64,000 bases of DNA from Girardinichthys multiradiatus (Eukaryota > Chordata > Actinopteri > Cyprinodontiformes > Goodeidae). The notes below the pieces were generated by a model. That model was not told the origin of the DNA and did not search any database. It saw nothing but the letters and a program-made list of their open reading frames with translations. This document shows positions 11,133-22,440 of this stretch, piece after piece (position 1 is the stretch's first letter; every line of letters begins with the position of its first letter). The stretch is from assembly GCF_021462225.1 (NCBI RefSeq), contig NC_061816.1, forward strand, positions 4,707,854-4,771,853, read 5' to 3'. The position numbers were made by a program, and so were the translations under genes.

Positions 11133-11440
11133 TAAATAGTAACTCTAGAAGGAACTAAATCTGAGGACATGGAAACAATTAAAGTAAACAAGCACAAGAA
11201 TACTAAACGAGAAACTAAAACTAAATAAAACTAAAGAGGGGATATAACCATAAGGATCAAACAAAAGAGAACTAAACTAAACAACAGACTTGTGGAAGAA
11301 AATAGAACTAAAGTAAACACACAAGCACAAGGATCTAAACAAATATTAACTAGACAAAAGTAAACTACTAATCAAAGAACAGGGAAAACTTCTAATGGCA
11401 AAGTAAACAAAAACACAGAGCAAAATGGCAGATCTTGACA

Positions 11441-11871
11441 GCAGAAGACTGAGACTGGCTGAGTCCATCACTGTTTTAACCTTTTAGACATATTTGATGT
11501 TCTGTAAAATAACAGTCAGAAAACTGTTAGCAAATACTGTTTTATTCTCCAATATTTACATTTCCATCATCTGCAGTTCAGCCACAGATAGTCTGGAATG
11601 ATTCTTCTTTTAGGAACAGTCTCATCAGAAGTCATATTGTGAACTGATCTGGCTCATTAAAACATAGCAGATACTAACAGTGAGGAACTGAACAACCACC
11701 TGAGCAGTTAAAACAGCAGCTACGCTCACGTCATCATTTTTCATCACAAATCAGTTCCAGAAACCCTGAGCTTCACAGCCCACAGATCCTGAGGAGGCAG
11801 CCTGTTTATCTGGGACTAAAGTACAAAACTGTTCAGATCAAATGAAGAAAAACTACATTAGTGGCACAAAC
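11441..11871 (-). pseudogene. NLR 3'-flank piece, copy 1
   Basis: A 431-bp non-coding unit matching the flank downstream of the B30.2 exons at 26090-26515 and 58080-58500, inverted. It includes the AATAAA-containing ggagaataaaacag motif on the minus strand. It lies between the 5' end of LTR 1 and the 3' end of LTR 2. Confidence 0.72.
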
Positions 11872-12059
11872 TGTCAGGGTTTGTGGCAATGGAGTTGGAC
11901 CAGAATGCAGGGAGATACTCGGGAGCCACATGATAGGTTGTGATGTGGTTTATTAACAGACTTGAAAGTGCAGGTATCTCAGGCCAAGAGTTCAGGTCCA
12001 AAACAAAGATGTATAAACTTACAACAACAAAGCTGAACAAGAACTAAGCAGGCTGGAAC

Positions 12060-12740
12060 TCAGGAAAATAGCAAGTCTCTGGTTGAAGCATGACAGATCA
12101 CTGATCCACCCCCATGCTTCACAAGTATTGGGCCAAGGGAATGCCATAATATGGCAGCCCAAACCATCACTGATCCACCCCCATGCTTCACTCTGGGCAT
12201 GCAACAGTCTGGGTGGTACGCTTCTTTGAGGCTTCTCCACACCGTAACTCTCCCAGATGTGGGGAAAACAGTAAAGGTGGACTCATCAGAGAACAATACA
12301 TGTTTCACATTGTCCACAGCCCAAGATTTGTGCTCCTTGCACCATTGAAACCGACGTTTGGCATTGGCATGAGTGACCAAAGGTTTGGCTATAGCAGCCC
12401 GGCCGTGTATATTGACCCTGTGAAGCTCCCGACGGACAGTTCTGGTGGAAACAGGAGAGTTGAGGTGCACATTTAATTCTGCCATGATTTGGGCAGCCGT
12501 GGTTTTATGTTTTTTGGATACAATCCGGGTTAGTACCCAAACATCCCTTTCAGACAGCTTCCTCTTGCATTCACAGTTAATCCTGTTGGATGTGGTGCGT
12601 CCTTCTTGGTGGTATGCTGACATTACCCTGGATACCGTGGCTCTTGATACATCACAAAGACTTGCTGTCTTGGTCACAGATGCGCCGGCAAGACGTGCAC
12701 CAACAATTTGTCCTCTTTTGAACTCTGGTGTGTCAGCCAT
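12060..12740 (-). pseudogene. Tc1 transposase copy 2, C-terminally truncated
   Basis: A 226-residue reading frame identical to the intact transposase (9915-10946) through about residue 206, then replaced by unrelated residues across the deletion/filler junction. It keeps the DNA-binding region and D152 but lacks the second Asp and the Glu, so it cannot be catalytic. In principle it could encode a DNA-binding-only fragment. Confidence 0.85.
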
Positions 12741-12926
12741 AATGTTGTGTGCATTTCAATATTTTGAGCAAAACTGTGCTCTTACCCTGCTAATTAAACC
12801 TTCACACTCTGCTCTTACTGGTGCAATGTGCAATCAATGAAGACTGGTTACCAGGCTGGTCCAATTTAGCAATGAAACCGCTCACACTAAAATGACAGGT
12901 GTTTCAGTTTCATTGTCCAACCCCTG
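12097..12926 (-). mobile_element. Tc1/mariner copy 2, one end deleted
   Basis: Retains the right TIR (ending 12926, TA at 12927-12928) and about 830 bp, nearly identical to copy 1. The other end is lost. The deletion junction carries a 26-bp filler (12097-12122) copied from ~60 bp further right. Confidence 0.85.
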
Positions 12927-13234
12927 TAAATAGTAACTCTAGAAGGAACTAAATCTGAGGACATGGAAACAATTAAAGTAAACAAGCACAAGAATACTAA
13001 ACGAGAAACTAAAACTAAATAAAACTAAAGAGGGGATATAACCATAAGGAACAAACAAAAGAGAACTAAACTTAACAACAGACTTGTGGAAGAAAATAGA
13101 TCTAAAGTAAACACACAAGCACAAGGATCTAAACAAATATTAACTAGACAAAAGTAAACTACTAATCAAAGAACAGGGAAAACTTCTAATGGCAAAGTAA
13201 ACAAAAACAAAGAGCAAAATGGCAGATCTTGACA

Positions 13235-13664
13235 GCAGAAGACTGAGACTGGCTGAGTCCATCACTGTTTTAACCTTTTAGACATATTTGATGTTCTGTA
13301 AAATAACAGTCAGAAAACTGTTAGCAAATACTGTTTTATTCTCCAATATTTACATTTCCATCATCTGCAGTTCAGCACAGATAGTCTGGAACGATTCTTC
13401 TTTTAGGAACAGTCTCATCAGAAGTCATATTGTGAACTGATCTGGCTCATTAAAACATAGCAGATACTAACAGTGAGGAACTGAACAACCACCTGAGCAG
13501 TTAAAACAGCAGCTACGCTCACGTCATCATTTTTCATCACAAATCAGTTCCAGAAACCCTGAGCTTCACAGCCCACAGATCCTGAGGAGGCAGCCTGTTT
13601 ATCTGGGACTAAAGTACAAAACTGTTCAGATCAAATGAAGAAAAACTACATTAGTGGCACAAAC
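13235..13664 (-). pseudogene. NLR 3'-flank piece, copy 2
   Basis: A 430-bp unit nearly identical to 11441-11871, between LTR 2 and LTR 3. Non-coding. Confidence 0.72.
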
Positions 13665-14311
13665 TGTCAGGGTTTGTGGCAATGGAGTTGGACCAGAATG
13701 CAGGGAGATACTCGGGAGCCACATGATAGGTTGTGATGTGGTTTATTAACAGACTTGAAAGTGCAGGTATCTCAGGCCAGGAGTTCAGGTCCAAAACAAA
13801 GACGTATAAACTTACAACAACAAAGCTGAACAAGAACTAAGCAGGCTGGAACTCAGGAACATAGCAAGTCTCTGGTTGAAGCATGACAGGAGGATTGAAA
13901 GAAAGTAAGAAAGAGGTGGCAACAAGGAACAAGGAAAACCGGTAAGCTTATATACAGAAGGAAGTGAATAGTGAAACAAGGAGAAGGAGAGGTAGGTAAT
14001 TAAGGCGAGCGCTGACATGTGTGATGACCAGGTGTAGGGAACTGAGGGAATAAGTTACTATGGCAATGGGAGCTAGGAAACGCAGAGACAGGAGGGGAAA
14101 CTAAACTAGAGACAGCTCTAAAGGAAACAAACAATAAACTAACTGGGAGGGACAGGGAAAAGAAACCTAAAAATAAACATAAAATTGTAACTCTAGAAGT
14201 AACTAAATCTAAGGACATGGAAAGAACTAAGTAAACAAAAAGAAATGCTGAATAACAATATAACTGACTGCCAGACAGGAACTGAAACATGAGCGACCAA
14301 CCAGAGAACTA

Positions 14312-15580
14312 CACGGGTTGGACAATGAAACTGAAACACCTGGTTTTAGACCACAATAATTTATTAGTATGGTGTAGGGCCTCCTTTTGCAGCCAATACA
14401 GCATCAATTCGTCTTGGGAATGACATATACAAGTCCTGCACAGTGGTCAGAGGGATTTTAAGCCATTCTTCTTGCAAGATAGTGGCCAGGTCACTACGTG
14501 ATACTGGTGGAGGAAAACGTTTCCTGACTCACTCCTCCAAAACACCCCAAAGTTACTCAATAATATTTAGATCTGGTGACTGTGCAGGCCTTGGGAGATG
14601 TTCAACTTCACTTTCATGTTCATCAAACCAATCTTTCACCAGTCTTGTTTTGTGTATTGGTGCATTGTCATCCTGATACACGGCACCGCCTTCAGGATAC
14701 AATGTTTGAACCATTGGATGCACATGGTCGTCAAGAATGGTTTGGCAATCCTTGGCAGTGATGCGCCCATCTAGCACAAGTATTGGGCCAAGGGAATGCC
14801 ATGATATGGCAGCCCAAACCATCACTGATCCACCCCCATGCTTCACTCTGGGCATGCAACAGTATGGGTGGTACGCTTCTTTGGGGCTTCTCCACATCGT
14901 AACTCTCCCGGATGTGGGAAAACAGTAAAGGTGGACTCATCAGAGAACAATACATGTTTCACATTGTCCACAGCCCAAGATTTGTGCTCCTTGCACCATT
15001 GAAACCGACATTTGGCATTGGCATGAGTAACCAAAGGTTTGGCTATAGCAGCCCGGCCGTGTACATTGACTCTGTGGAGCTCCCGACGGACAGTTCTGGT
15101 GGAAACAGGAGAGTTGAGGTGCACATTTAATTCTGCCATGATTTGGGCAGCCGTGGTTTTATGTTTTTTGGATACAATCCAGGTTAGCACCCGAACATCC
15201 CTTTCAGACAGCTTCCTCTTGTGTCCACAATTAATCCTGTTGGATGTGGTTCGTCCTTCTTGGTGGTATGCTGACATTACCCTGGATACCGTGGCTCTTG
15301 ATACATCACAAAGACTTGCTGTCTTGGTCACAGATGCGCCAGCAAGACGTGCACCAACAATTTGTCCTCTTTTGAAATCTGGTATGTCACCCATAATGTT
15401 GTGTGCATTTCAATATTTTGAGCAAAACTGTGCTCTTACCCTGCTAATTGAACCTTCACACTCTGCTCTTACTGGTGCAATGTGCAATCAATGAAGACTG
15501 GCCACCAGGCTGGTTCAAATTAGCCATGAAACAACCCACACTAAAATGACAGGTTGTTCAGTTTCATTGTGCAACCCCTG
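14312..15580 (-). mobile_element. Tc1/mariner copy 3, complete ends
   Basis: A 1269-bp element with both TIRs and TA duplications (14310-14311 and 15581-15582). It is visibly diverged from copies 1 and 2. Its right flank differs from theirs, but its left flank is the same. Confidence 0.87.
14364..15394 (-). pseudogene. Tc1 transposase copy 3, frameshifted
   Basis: Reads as transposase for about 165 residues from ATG at 15394, then loses frame near 14925, where one G of a G-run present in copy 1 is missing. The correct frame resumes as 14897-14553. A further stop near 14555 lies just after the SPDLNIIE motif. All three catalytic acids can be seen in the pieces, but no continuous product is possible. 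Confidence 0.83.
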
Positions 15581-15804
15581 TATACTAAAATAACTAATCC
15601 TGGGAGAAAATAAGTAACACTAAGCATGAGAGAAAAGGTACAAATAAAACTATGGAGCACATAACTACTGGGAAACCAAATACAAGAACCTAGCCAGAGA
15701 ATACACACAAATGAACATAACTACTAAACAGAAAGCACATGAGAATGACCTAACTAGAAAAGTAAACAAACACAAAACCCAAAATGGCAGATCCTGACAC
15801 AAAC

Positions 15805-15890
15805 AAGAAACATGACAGGAAAGATTGTAGATAGAAATGTTGAAAATTCTTCTGATGGTGATATTAAGGGCCAGGATCAAACATTTACTT
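15805..15890 (-). pseudogene. NLR-B 3'-flank remnant
   Basis: Matches 26005-26090 (inverted), the flank downstream of a B30.2 exon. It is joined directly at ~15890 to the LINE fragment that normally lies upstream of the B30.2 exon, so ~1.2 kb including the whole B30.2 exon has been lost here. Confidence 0.68.
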
Positions 15891-15894
15891 CAAG

Positions 15895-17600
15895 GGCCTT
15901 CGAGTAGAGACAATCAAGCAGGTTTTTCAGCATCTATCAGCTCTGCTTCCAGGACAAGATGAAGCAGCTTCATCTGCTCAAAGATCTTCATCAGAGAGTC
16001 CTGACCTGTCTGAGACTTGAACTATTAAAGTCCTCTGCTATGATAGGAGCAGCATCCAGGTGACTGTTCTGATCTTCACTGAGCTCATCATGTAGTGCAG
16101 TCAAAGCTAGATCTTTATCTGCCTGAGGTGGAATATAGACAGCTGTGTTAGTTACTGATGGAAACGTTCTGATCCAGAAGGATGGTCAGAGTAGGTAAAT
16201 TGACGGACAGATGCTCCAGATGTGCTAAATCAGAATGGGAAAGTTCTGATGTTCTCACCATCAAACCATCTGTTATTAGATATGAGACACACTCCACCAC
16301 CTGGTGATGTTCCTGCCTTTGCTGTTCTGTCCACCCAGTGCAGCGTAAAACAATTGGACCGTATCACGGTGAGGTCCAGAGCCACTGGGGTTCTTCATGT
16401 CTCAGAGAAGCAGACAAGGTTAAAATCTCTTTGTCAGGGTTTGACATTTTTGGACTATGGTTGTGGTTTTGTGTTTTGCTTACTTTCAGCTTGACCTTTC
16501 TATTTTGGGTTTTGTATTCATGTTGTTTATTTCTTTCTGTTTCCTGATAGTTCTGTTCTCTCTCCTGCCTCCTAGTGTTTTGTAGTTCTTTCTCCCCTCG
16601 CCCTTAGTTCCTTATTATTTAGAATGGTTTTCTCTTTATTATTATTATTGTTGTTGTTCTCTAGTTTAGTTCCTCTAGTTAATCTCTATTTCTTCCAGTC
16701 CCTCCAGATAGGTTAGCTTTAGTTATTATTTACGTTTGGTTTACATTTATTCTAGTTCTCGCTGTCCATGCTTCCTTCCCAGTTAGTTCAGTCAGTGTTG
16801 GTTTAGGCTTGTTTACTTTTGTAGTTAGGGTTTCTTTATGGTTTCTTCTGCTAATTCTTAGTTTGCCAGTTTCTTAGATCTTAGGTTGTTTTTCTTCTGG
16901 TCCCTCCAGTTTCTCAGTTTCCTTTAGTTCGTGGTTACTCCTGATTCTATGCTTCATTTGGTTATTTATCTTTGTCCATAGTTTTGCTTAGGTCTGTTCT
17001 CTGTATTGTTAATTAGTCCCTTCTCCCATGCTTTTAGTCTTTGTATTAGTTTCACCTGTTCCTTCAGTCTCCCTGTCACACCTGTTCCTAGTTCTTTTGA
17101 TTGCCTGCCTTTGTTACCCTCTGTATTTTAGTTGGTCTAGTTTCATTGTTCATTGCTGGTTTGTTGCGTAACCTTCCCTGCGTCTAGTTCCCTTTGTTTT
17201 GCCATACTCTGTCAGACCTGGACATCTGTATGCTCTCGTTACAACCTGCCTGCCTTCTGTTTTGCCAGAGTTTGGATTATTAAATAAATCATCGTTCTGC
17301 TTGCCATGCCATCTCCTAGCCTGCATCTGCACTTTGGTCCGCAACAAAAACCTCCACATATGACACTCTGATGTTCTATTGTAACTTTACTCTGGACACA
17401 GATGATCCAGTTTGATGTCCAGAAACTGGGGAACCGGCAACCATCATCCACTGGGAACTGGATAATTATGTGTTTGTTCACTGGGTCCAGTTCTGACAGC
17501 AGGTTCTCCTGTCTTTGCTTTGTCATTTCTTGTGTTCTCCTACTTTGTTCTTTGAAGTGAGGTGTATCTCTGGAGGCCACCTTGAGGCTACAGACTTTCC
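15895..17600 (-). mobile_element. LINE (L2/Rex1-like) endonuclease fragment, split by an LTR
   Basis: Minus-strand pieces (17600-17366 and 16430-15895) contain decayed APE-type endonuclease signatures: a FSETW-like start, a GGGVC-like block and [11 protein letters not shown]...EDFNSS. Several stops and frameshifts are present. The same fragment occurs at 24380-24840 and 54000-54660 in the same place relative to NLR exons, so it was in the ancestral intron before duplication. Solo LTR 16431-17365 is inserted in it. Confidence 0.62.
16431..17365 (+). mobile_element. Solo LTR (plus orientation)
   Basis: A ~934-bp sequence starting tgtcagggtttgac and ending catatgaca, with an AATAAA near 17282 about 80 bp before the end, as in an LTR R region. 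Flanking ctct on both sides suggests a short target duplication. It interrupts the LINE endonuclease fragment. No internal retroelement genes are present. Confidence 0.6.
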
Positions 17601-17945
17601 TGGAATTGGTAAGCAGATGGTTCTATAAGGTCCAAAAGAGTCAATGTTCTGTAAGTAGTTAGAACTAAAGTGTTTGGTTAGAAAAGTGAACTTAAAGAGA
17701 CGTTCCATAACACCAGAGTCGGGTCAGAGGGACCAGGACAGCGTTTGATCTTGGTCCCACATGATTCTAAATAAGACAATGAAACAGATGATGAACTAAC
17801 TGCTGTCTGTTCCAGCTGAGAAACTAACGACTCAGAAGGATTTACCAGAAAATCATCAACTTAGTATTTAAACCATTTTAATTTGTGAAACAGAGAATAC
17901 TGTTCCTCATTAAAACCTAGAAGAAACAGTTTGATGAATCTTCAC

Positions 17946-18107
17946 TTGAATATTTCCAGTGTACAGTCTGAACCAGACGGGAACTTCTCCCCTGAATCTT
18001 GTAGGTTGTTGTTCTGCAGGTCAACTTCTCTCAGACAGCAGGACTGGGAGCTAAGAACTGATGACAGAACTTCACAAGTTCTCCCTGAGAGGTTACAGGA
18101 TCGAAGT
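17946..18107 (-). pseudogene. NLR-B leucine-rich-repeat exon (isolated remnant)
   Basis: A 162-bp open exon encoding one ribonuclease-inhibitor-type LRR ([17 protein letters not shown]). It has the same length and phase as the last LRR exon of NLR-D (53485-53646). The acceptor is intact (tctctcag), but the last exon base before the donor is A instead of G. No NACHT exon lies upstream and the B30.2 exon is deleted, so this is a gene remnant, not a gene. Confidence 0.75.
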
Positions 18108-18239
18108 CTGAGAGACAAAATGAAACAAGTTAGAAGAAAAACAAACAGACGATATTTGTTCGACAGTTACAACCCCAGCAGGATTTATCTTTCAAATCCA
18201 ACACTGATTACTGACATGGGACACCTAAGGACCTGGTAA

Positions 18240-18960
18240 GGTTCTTAGCTTTTAACCCTGTCTGCCAACTAACTAGTCTCCACCCTCCTCCGCAGGTATG
18301 CTGCTGTCTTCTGCCTTTTCGTATGTCCTCTCTATAACATTCTGCACCAGTATAATTATCATCTGCTTCTGTGTGTCTGCTTATTATTCAGTGCTCCACA
18401 GTGTAAGATACCACCAAATATATTAAACTATATTCAGTTCTCCAGACCACAGGACCGCCCAAACACAAATACTGATTTAATAATTAAACCTAAATACGAC
18501 AAGGTTTTAATTGTGGGGAATTGTAACATTGATGTCTGTTTCCTTTACAATCTGTTTTCTCAGGAGTTTTTAAATGTCACTTAGTCTTTCAACCATGTGC
18601 AGAGTGTGCGAGGTCTCACCCACCAGCAGGGACACATTTGACCTGGTTTTATCATATGGTGTATCCATTTCTGATTTGGAAATCAGGTATTCAGTGTTTT
18701 CAAATCATAAGCTTGTGTAATTTGATGTCTCTCTTGTCCAGGAGTTTAAAACCGACGCTCCAGCCAGACGTTGTCAGACTTTTAAGTTTTCCACTGCTGC
18801 TCCTTTTTTCTTTGATTTTATTAACATCTGTTGGGATTATGAATCTGAGAATATTATTTAATATTAACATTTTAATGTTTTATCAAATAATATTTCGGTC
18901 TGTTAAGGGTTGTCCTTTGCAGTCCAGCTCAGTAAGGCGATGGTATTAGGACAAAATAGA
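18240..18960 (+). mobile_element. LINE endonuclease fragment (CR1/L2 group)
   Basis: Plus-strand reading near 18490-18760 shows YDKVLIVGNCNIDVC, then HTFDLVLSYG and SNHKLV, the catalytic-core pattern of APE-type LINE endonucleases (GDFNxH and SDH positions decayed). It is 5' and 3' incomplete with stops. The RT C-terminus of what may be the same element lies at 20830-21640. Confidence 0.62.
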
Positions 18961-20605
18961 AAGGTGTGAGACGAGCTCTGACATTATTGAACAGCATAAA
19001 CTCTGCACATATATGGAATTAATTCACACAATTTCTTAAAATACAAGAATGTATTAACAAAAATAAGTCAACTCAAAGTCAAACATATTTCAATCAACAA
19101 ACTCTTTACTATGCTAAAACAATCCAACTAAACTACCAAGCAGATTTAAAGAATAACGAAGACTAATGGGCTATATACAATATAAACAAGTTGATTAAAG
19201 AAATGATTGAAAACCATGACCAAAAGAGTGATGCAACATTACCATGCAATGTTATTTATGTTTGAGGACCAAGGATTATCTTGAAGAATCTGGAAGTGAA
19301 GTTAAGTTAGTCTTGGAACCAACTTAGGCAATAATCAGCAAACGTTTAGACAACCATTCACAATGCAAGATCAGATAAAATATTATTTTAATAAAAAATG
19401 TTTTAAATAATGATCTGCTGAATAAAACCAACCTTTTGGATGACCATTTGTCAATGGTGTCTAATTAGCTGCCTTAATTTATTAAAATAATATTTAAAGA
19501 AATATTATTAAGGGAGTATTTTGGAAAAGAGCCAAATCTTTCTGGAGAAATGGGGCTTAATGGTGTTTACTTAGTTATCAAATTTAGTAAAATTATGTTT
19601 AGGGACTATTATTCACTAGCTTGAAAACTAACAACCTTTCTGTTAAATACTCTTTAGTAGCAAGCACGTGTTCTTACCGGTTAGCCGTTGAGCTAACAAA
19701 AGAAGCTGATAGCTTAGCACCAGAATCAACACATACCTTTAAAATACCGTTAATAAAAGGGTTAAAATGCATAAGCGCGGACGGCGTGTTATGGCCAATC
19801 TTCTGTGTTTACAATCACCCTTTAAATAAAGTCTTAACTTTAAAAACACACAAACAAAGAACACAAAACTGAACATGTGTGCTGCAGATATTCGCTGCAC
19901 CAAGATAGCTGAGTTCAACACAAACAAAACCAAACTTCATAAAATGAAAAACGTTTAGATCATTTCAATCTAAATCCTTCTATTTCTCTGTTCTGCCCAA
20001 ACCTAACCTCTGACCATGCTGAGAAAAAGCTGTCCGGGGCGGCGAAGTTTGAAGAAAGCATCCACAGTGAACAATGGTTAGCTACAGCTAACCTACTTGT
20101 TAGCTAGCTGCGGAGGCGTTTGAAGGTGAATTTCTTTCACTACTTTATTGACAAAGTTCAGTCCACGAGGTCTACCTTGGTTCCCTGCTTGGCTGTCTTT
20201 AACCATTTAAAAGTTGCACAAAACCCTTTCAAACCACAGGAAATTTATTAACTTCATTTTTGAAATACACAAATTTTTATGAACAGAGACAAAAATGAAA
20301 ATAAAATGTACATTGTGAACTGTTTCAGAAAAGATCATGTGTACATCAAAATAAACTATTTACTGAAGTGTAAGTGTGCCAGATACCTGTGAGCACATAT
20401 ATATGTTCATAGAACCATCTTCGAACAATACAAAGTGCAAAAAAACTACGAAAATGAAAATGAAAGTGAAAGTGCGAACGAAGTTTACCATGAAAAAACT
20501 ACAACTACTGGGAAAAAAAGACCACTCCGAGGAAAAATCACCCGGGAAATGACAGCACTTCCAATTGTTGCGGGCATTGGTGTGAAAGAAAACCATGTGA
20601 TAGTT
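18961..20605. other. Unassigned sequence, nothing recognised
   Basis: About 1.6 kb, largely AT-rich, with a short block near 20060-20120 rich in gctagc/gttagc words. It separates the two LINE parts. I see no coding pattern, TIR or RNA gene that I can support. Confidence 0.35.
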
Positions 20606-20609
20606 CATC

Positions 20610-20720
20610 CAGTGTTGCCAGGTGTATGATAATTATCATATTTGTACAATAATTTTGCTCTCTGTACGATGTACGATCAATATTCCTAAAAAAGGCCAAA
20701 TGTACGATAATTTGACCATT
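20610..20720 (+). repeat. Possible hAT-type terminal sequence
   Basis: Starts cagtgttgccagg, followed by repeated tgtacgat/atcgtac words, which resembles the ends of fish hAT elements. No opposite terminus or 8-bp duplication was identified. Confidence 0.35.
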
Positions 20721-20829
20721 GCGTGAATGCGTGGTTGTAATCAGTTGTCATCAGCCTATCGCCAAAGTCTGTCGGACTTTTTTTGTGAACACTGAAGGCA
20801 TCTGTGTCCGGATTCGGACTGTCAGATTT

Positions 20830-21640
20830 ACCTCCCTATTACCTCCCATTTACCTCCCGTTCCATCCAACCTCTCCTAAAGTGCCTTGACGATATCAAAG
20901 CATGGATGGCCATGAATTTTCTGAGCTGTAATGACAAGAAAATGGGTGATTTTGTTTAGCCTTAATGGTGATTTACGCACCACTTTTCCAAACCTTGGTG
21001 ATCTGGAACCATTTATTAAGCAACAGGTTAGAAATCTTGGTATGACGCTGGATTCAGGTTTCATGTCCAAGAAAAAGTGAAACTAAAACCAGTCTTGTCA
21101 AACCATGATCTGGAGATATGAACTCATGCATTTATCACAATGCGTCTAGATTATTGTAATACACTTTATGATGGCATCATCCAGGTATTTCTTTCCCTCC
21201 TTCAGGTTGTACAGAATGCTGTTGCTCGTCTTCTAACAGGAACATATCTCGACACTCTGACTTCACTCTACCCGCTGCCGGTGTGCCAAATAATTGATTT
21301 TAAAATTCTACTCTTAGCTTTTAAATGTCTAAATGGTCTTGCTCCTCCATACCTCTATGATTTGTTTCAGCCTTATATTCCACCAAGGGCTCTTGGAACA
21401 TCTGAACAGCTTCTATTGGCTGTACCAAAAACTAGGCTGAAACTCAAAAGAGATCAGGCCTTTTCACTCGTGGCACCAAAATTATGGAACAAGTTCCTAA
21501 TAAATATCCTACAGGCCTCTTCTCTTACTGTTTTTAAGTCTCTCTTACAGTGGCTTTTGACAGTGTGGGTTTGTTTGTTGTTTTTCTTTTCATTTGCTAC
21601 AGTTTTTTGTGTGATTTTATTCTGGTTTTATTTCTAAAAA
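20830..21640 (+). mobile_element. LINE ORF2 C-terminus (CR1/L2 group)
   Basis: Reads RLDYCNTL, VQNAVARLLTG, then FKILLLAFKCLNGLAPPYL and PKLWN, the well-known C-terminal part of fish non-LTR reverse transcriptases. The 165-residue frame 21140-21637 is open. Upstream pieces (KAWMAMNFL, VRNLGMTLDSG) are in other frames, so the element is broken. Plus orientation, as for the endonuclease piece at 18240-18960. Confidence 0.72.
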
Positions 21641-22440
21641 TAAATGATATTTTGGTTATATCTCGCTATTCTTATTGTTTGTTTCTTGATTTGGTTTTAG
21701 TACTGTACAGCACTTTGCTTTAACCAATCTGTTTTTAATGTGATTTATAAATGAAATGGATTTAGATTTAATAGTATTTATTATCTTATTATTCTCTTAA
21801 CCTTTGTTTTTTATGCAGACAGAAAAAGGTACAAAAATTTAAATAACACAACACTAGAAAAATATGCTTGAGTGAAATTATTTGTCCAAATTAACCCTTC
21901 ACAAAACTGGATATGATTTTGAACACACAACAGGAAACATGCAAAACCAACACGTCTCCTCCTTCCTCATACAGTTGCAACCTTGTGGACACCAGGCGTG
22001 CTTAGTAATTTCAGGCAGTTGAACTCAGTTCATTACTGTTTTATTGAGCCCCTTAACCTTCATGTTAGTCTTGGAGATCAGTTTCTCCATGTTTTTCTTT
22101 TGTTTTTTTTCTTCCCGACTATCAAGTCTGGTATTAAGAACGACTGATATTTTCTACACCATGCACCCCTCATCTACTTCCAGAGAATGCTGTGCTTTCA
22201 TCTTTTTCAGAGCAGGTGATGTAGATGGTGTTGAAGTTCGTGTTATGGGAAGAGGAGGAAACTCTGGATCCACAACGGAAAGATATTTTACAGTCATGCA
22301 GAAGTTGTGCAGGTTGTGTATAAGCAAACCTGCCGACAAACTCCACACTATAATGTCTCTGTACTTTACCACAGTATACTCGCCACTGTTATAAGCTACC
22401 TCAAATAGAGGGGTAAGATTCACCAGATTGTAGGATCTTT
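21641..22440. other. Unassigned; contains an 89-residue minus-strand ORF
   Basis: Mostly AT-rich. The minus-strand ORF 22423-22154 encodes a plausible soluble segment (EVAYNSGEYTVVKYRD...STPSTSPALKKMKAQ) but I do not recognise it. It directly abuts the LINE tail at 22440 and could belong to a transposon. Confidence 0.25.

Larger units (their letters stand above)
9436..11440 (-). mobile_element. LTR copy 1 of tandem array (3' end deleted), carrying Tc1
   Basis: Solo-LTR-like sequence in minus orientation. Its 5' end (TGTCAAGATCTGCC on minus) is at 11440 and abuts NLR flank. Its 3' ~225 bp are deleted at 9435/9436. A Tc1-type element interrupts it at 9863-11132. Compare the complete LTR at 13665-15799. 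Confidence 0.6.
11872..13234 (-). mobile_element. LTR copy 2 of tandem array, hybrid, carrying truncated Tc1
   Basis: Its left (3') end tgtcagggtttgtggc matches LTR 3 and sits at the same caaac target site. Its right (5') end matches LTR 1 and sits at a different site (gcaga). It therefore looks like a recombinant of two LTR insertions. A deletion removes ~430 bp of LTR and the end of the Tc1. Confidence 0.65.
13665..15799 (-). mobile_element. LTR copy 3 (complete solo LTR) with target duplication, carrying Tc1
   Basis: It begins TGTCAGG and ends CCTGACA, with a 5-bp target duplication caaac at 13660-13664 and 15800-15804. That is the hallmark of LTR-element integration. About 870 bp remain once the Tc1 (14312-15580) is subtracted. 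Poly(A)-type ttattaac/AATAAAC motifs lie near its 3' end on the minus strand. The host site is the NLR 3' flank (cf. 26085-26095). Probably Ty3/Gypsy-type. Confidence 0.72.

Noticed and set aside
9994..15494. Plus-strand ORFs repeated three times as a possible gene family
   Set aside because: They are antisense shadows of the three Tc1 transposase copies.
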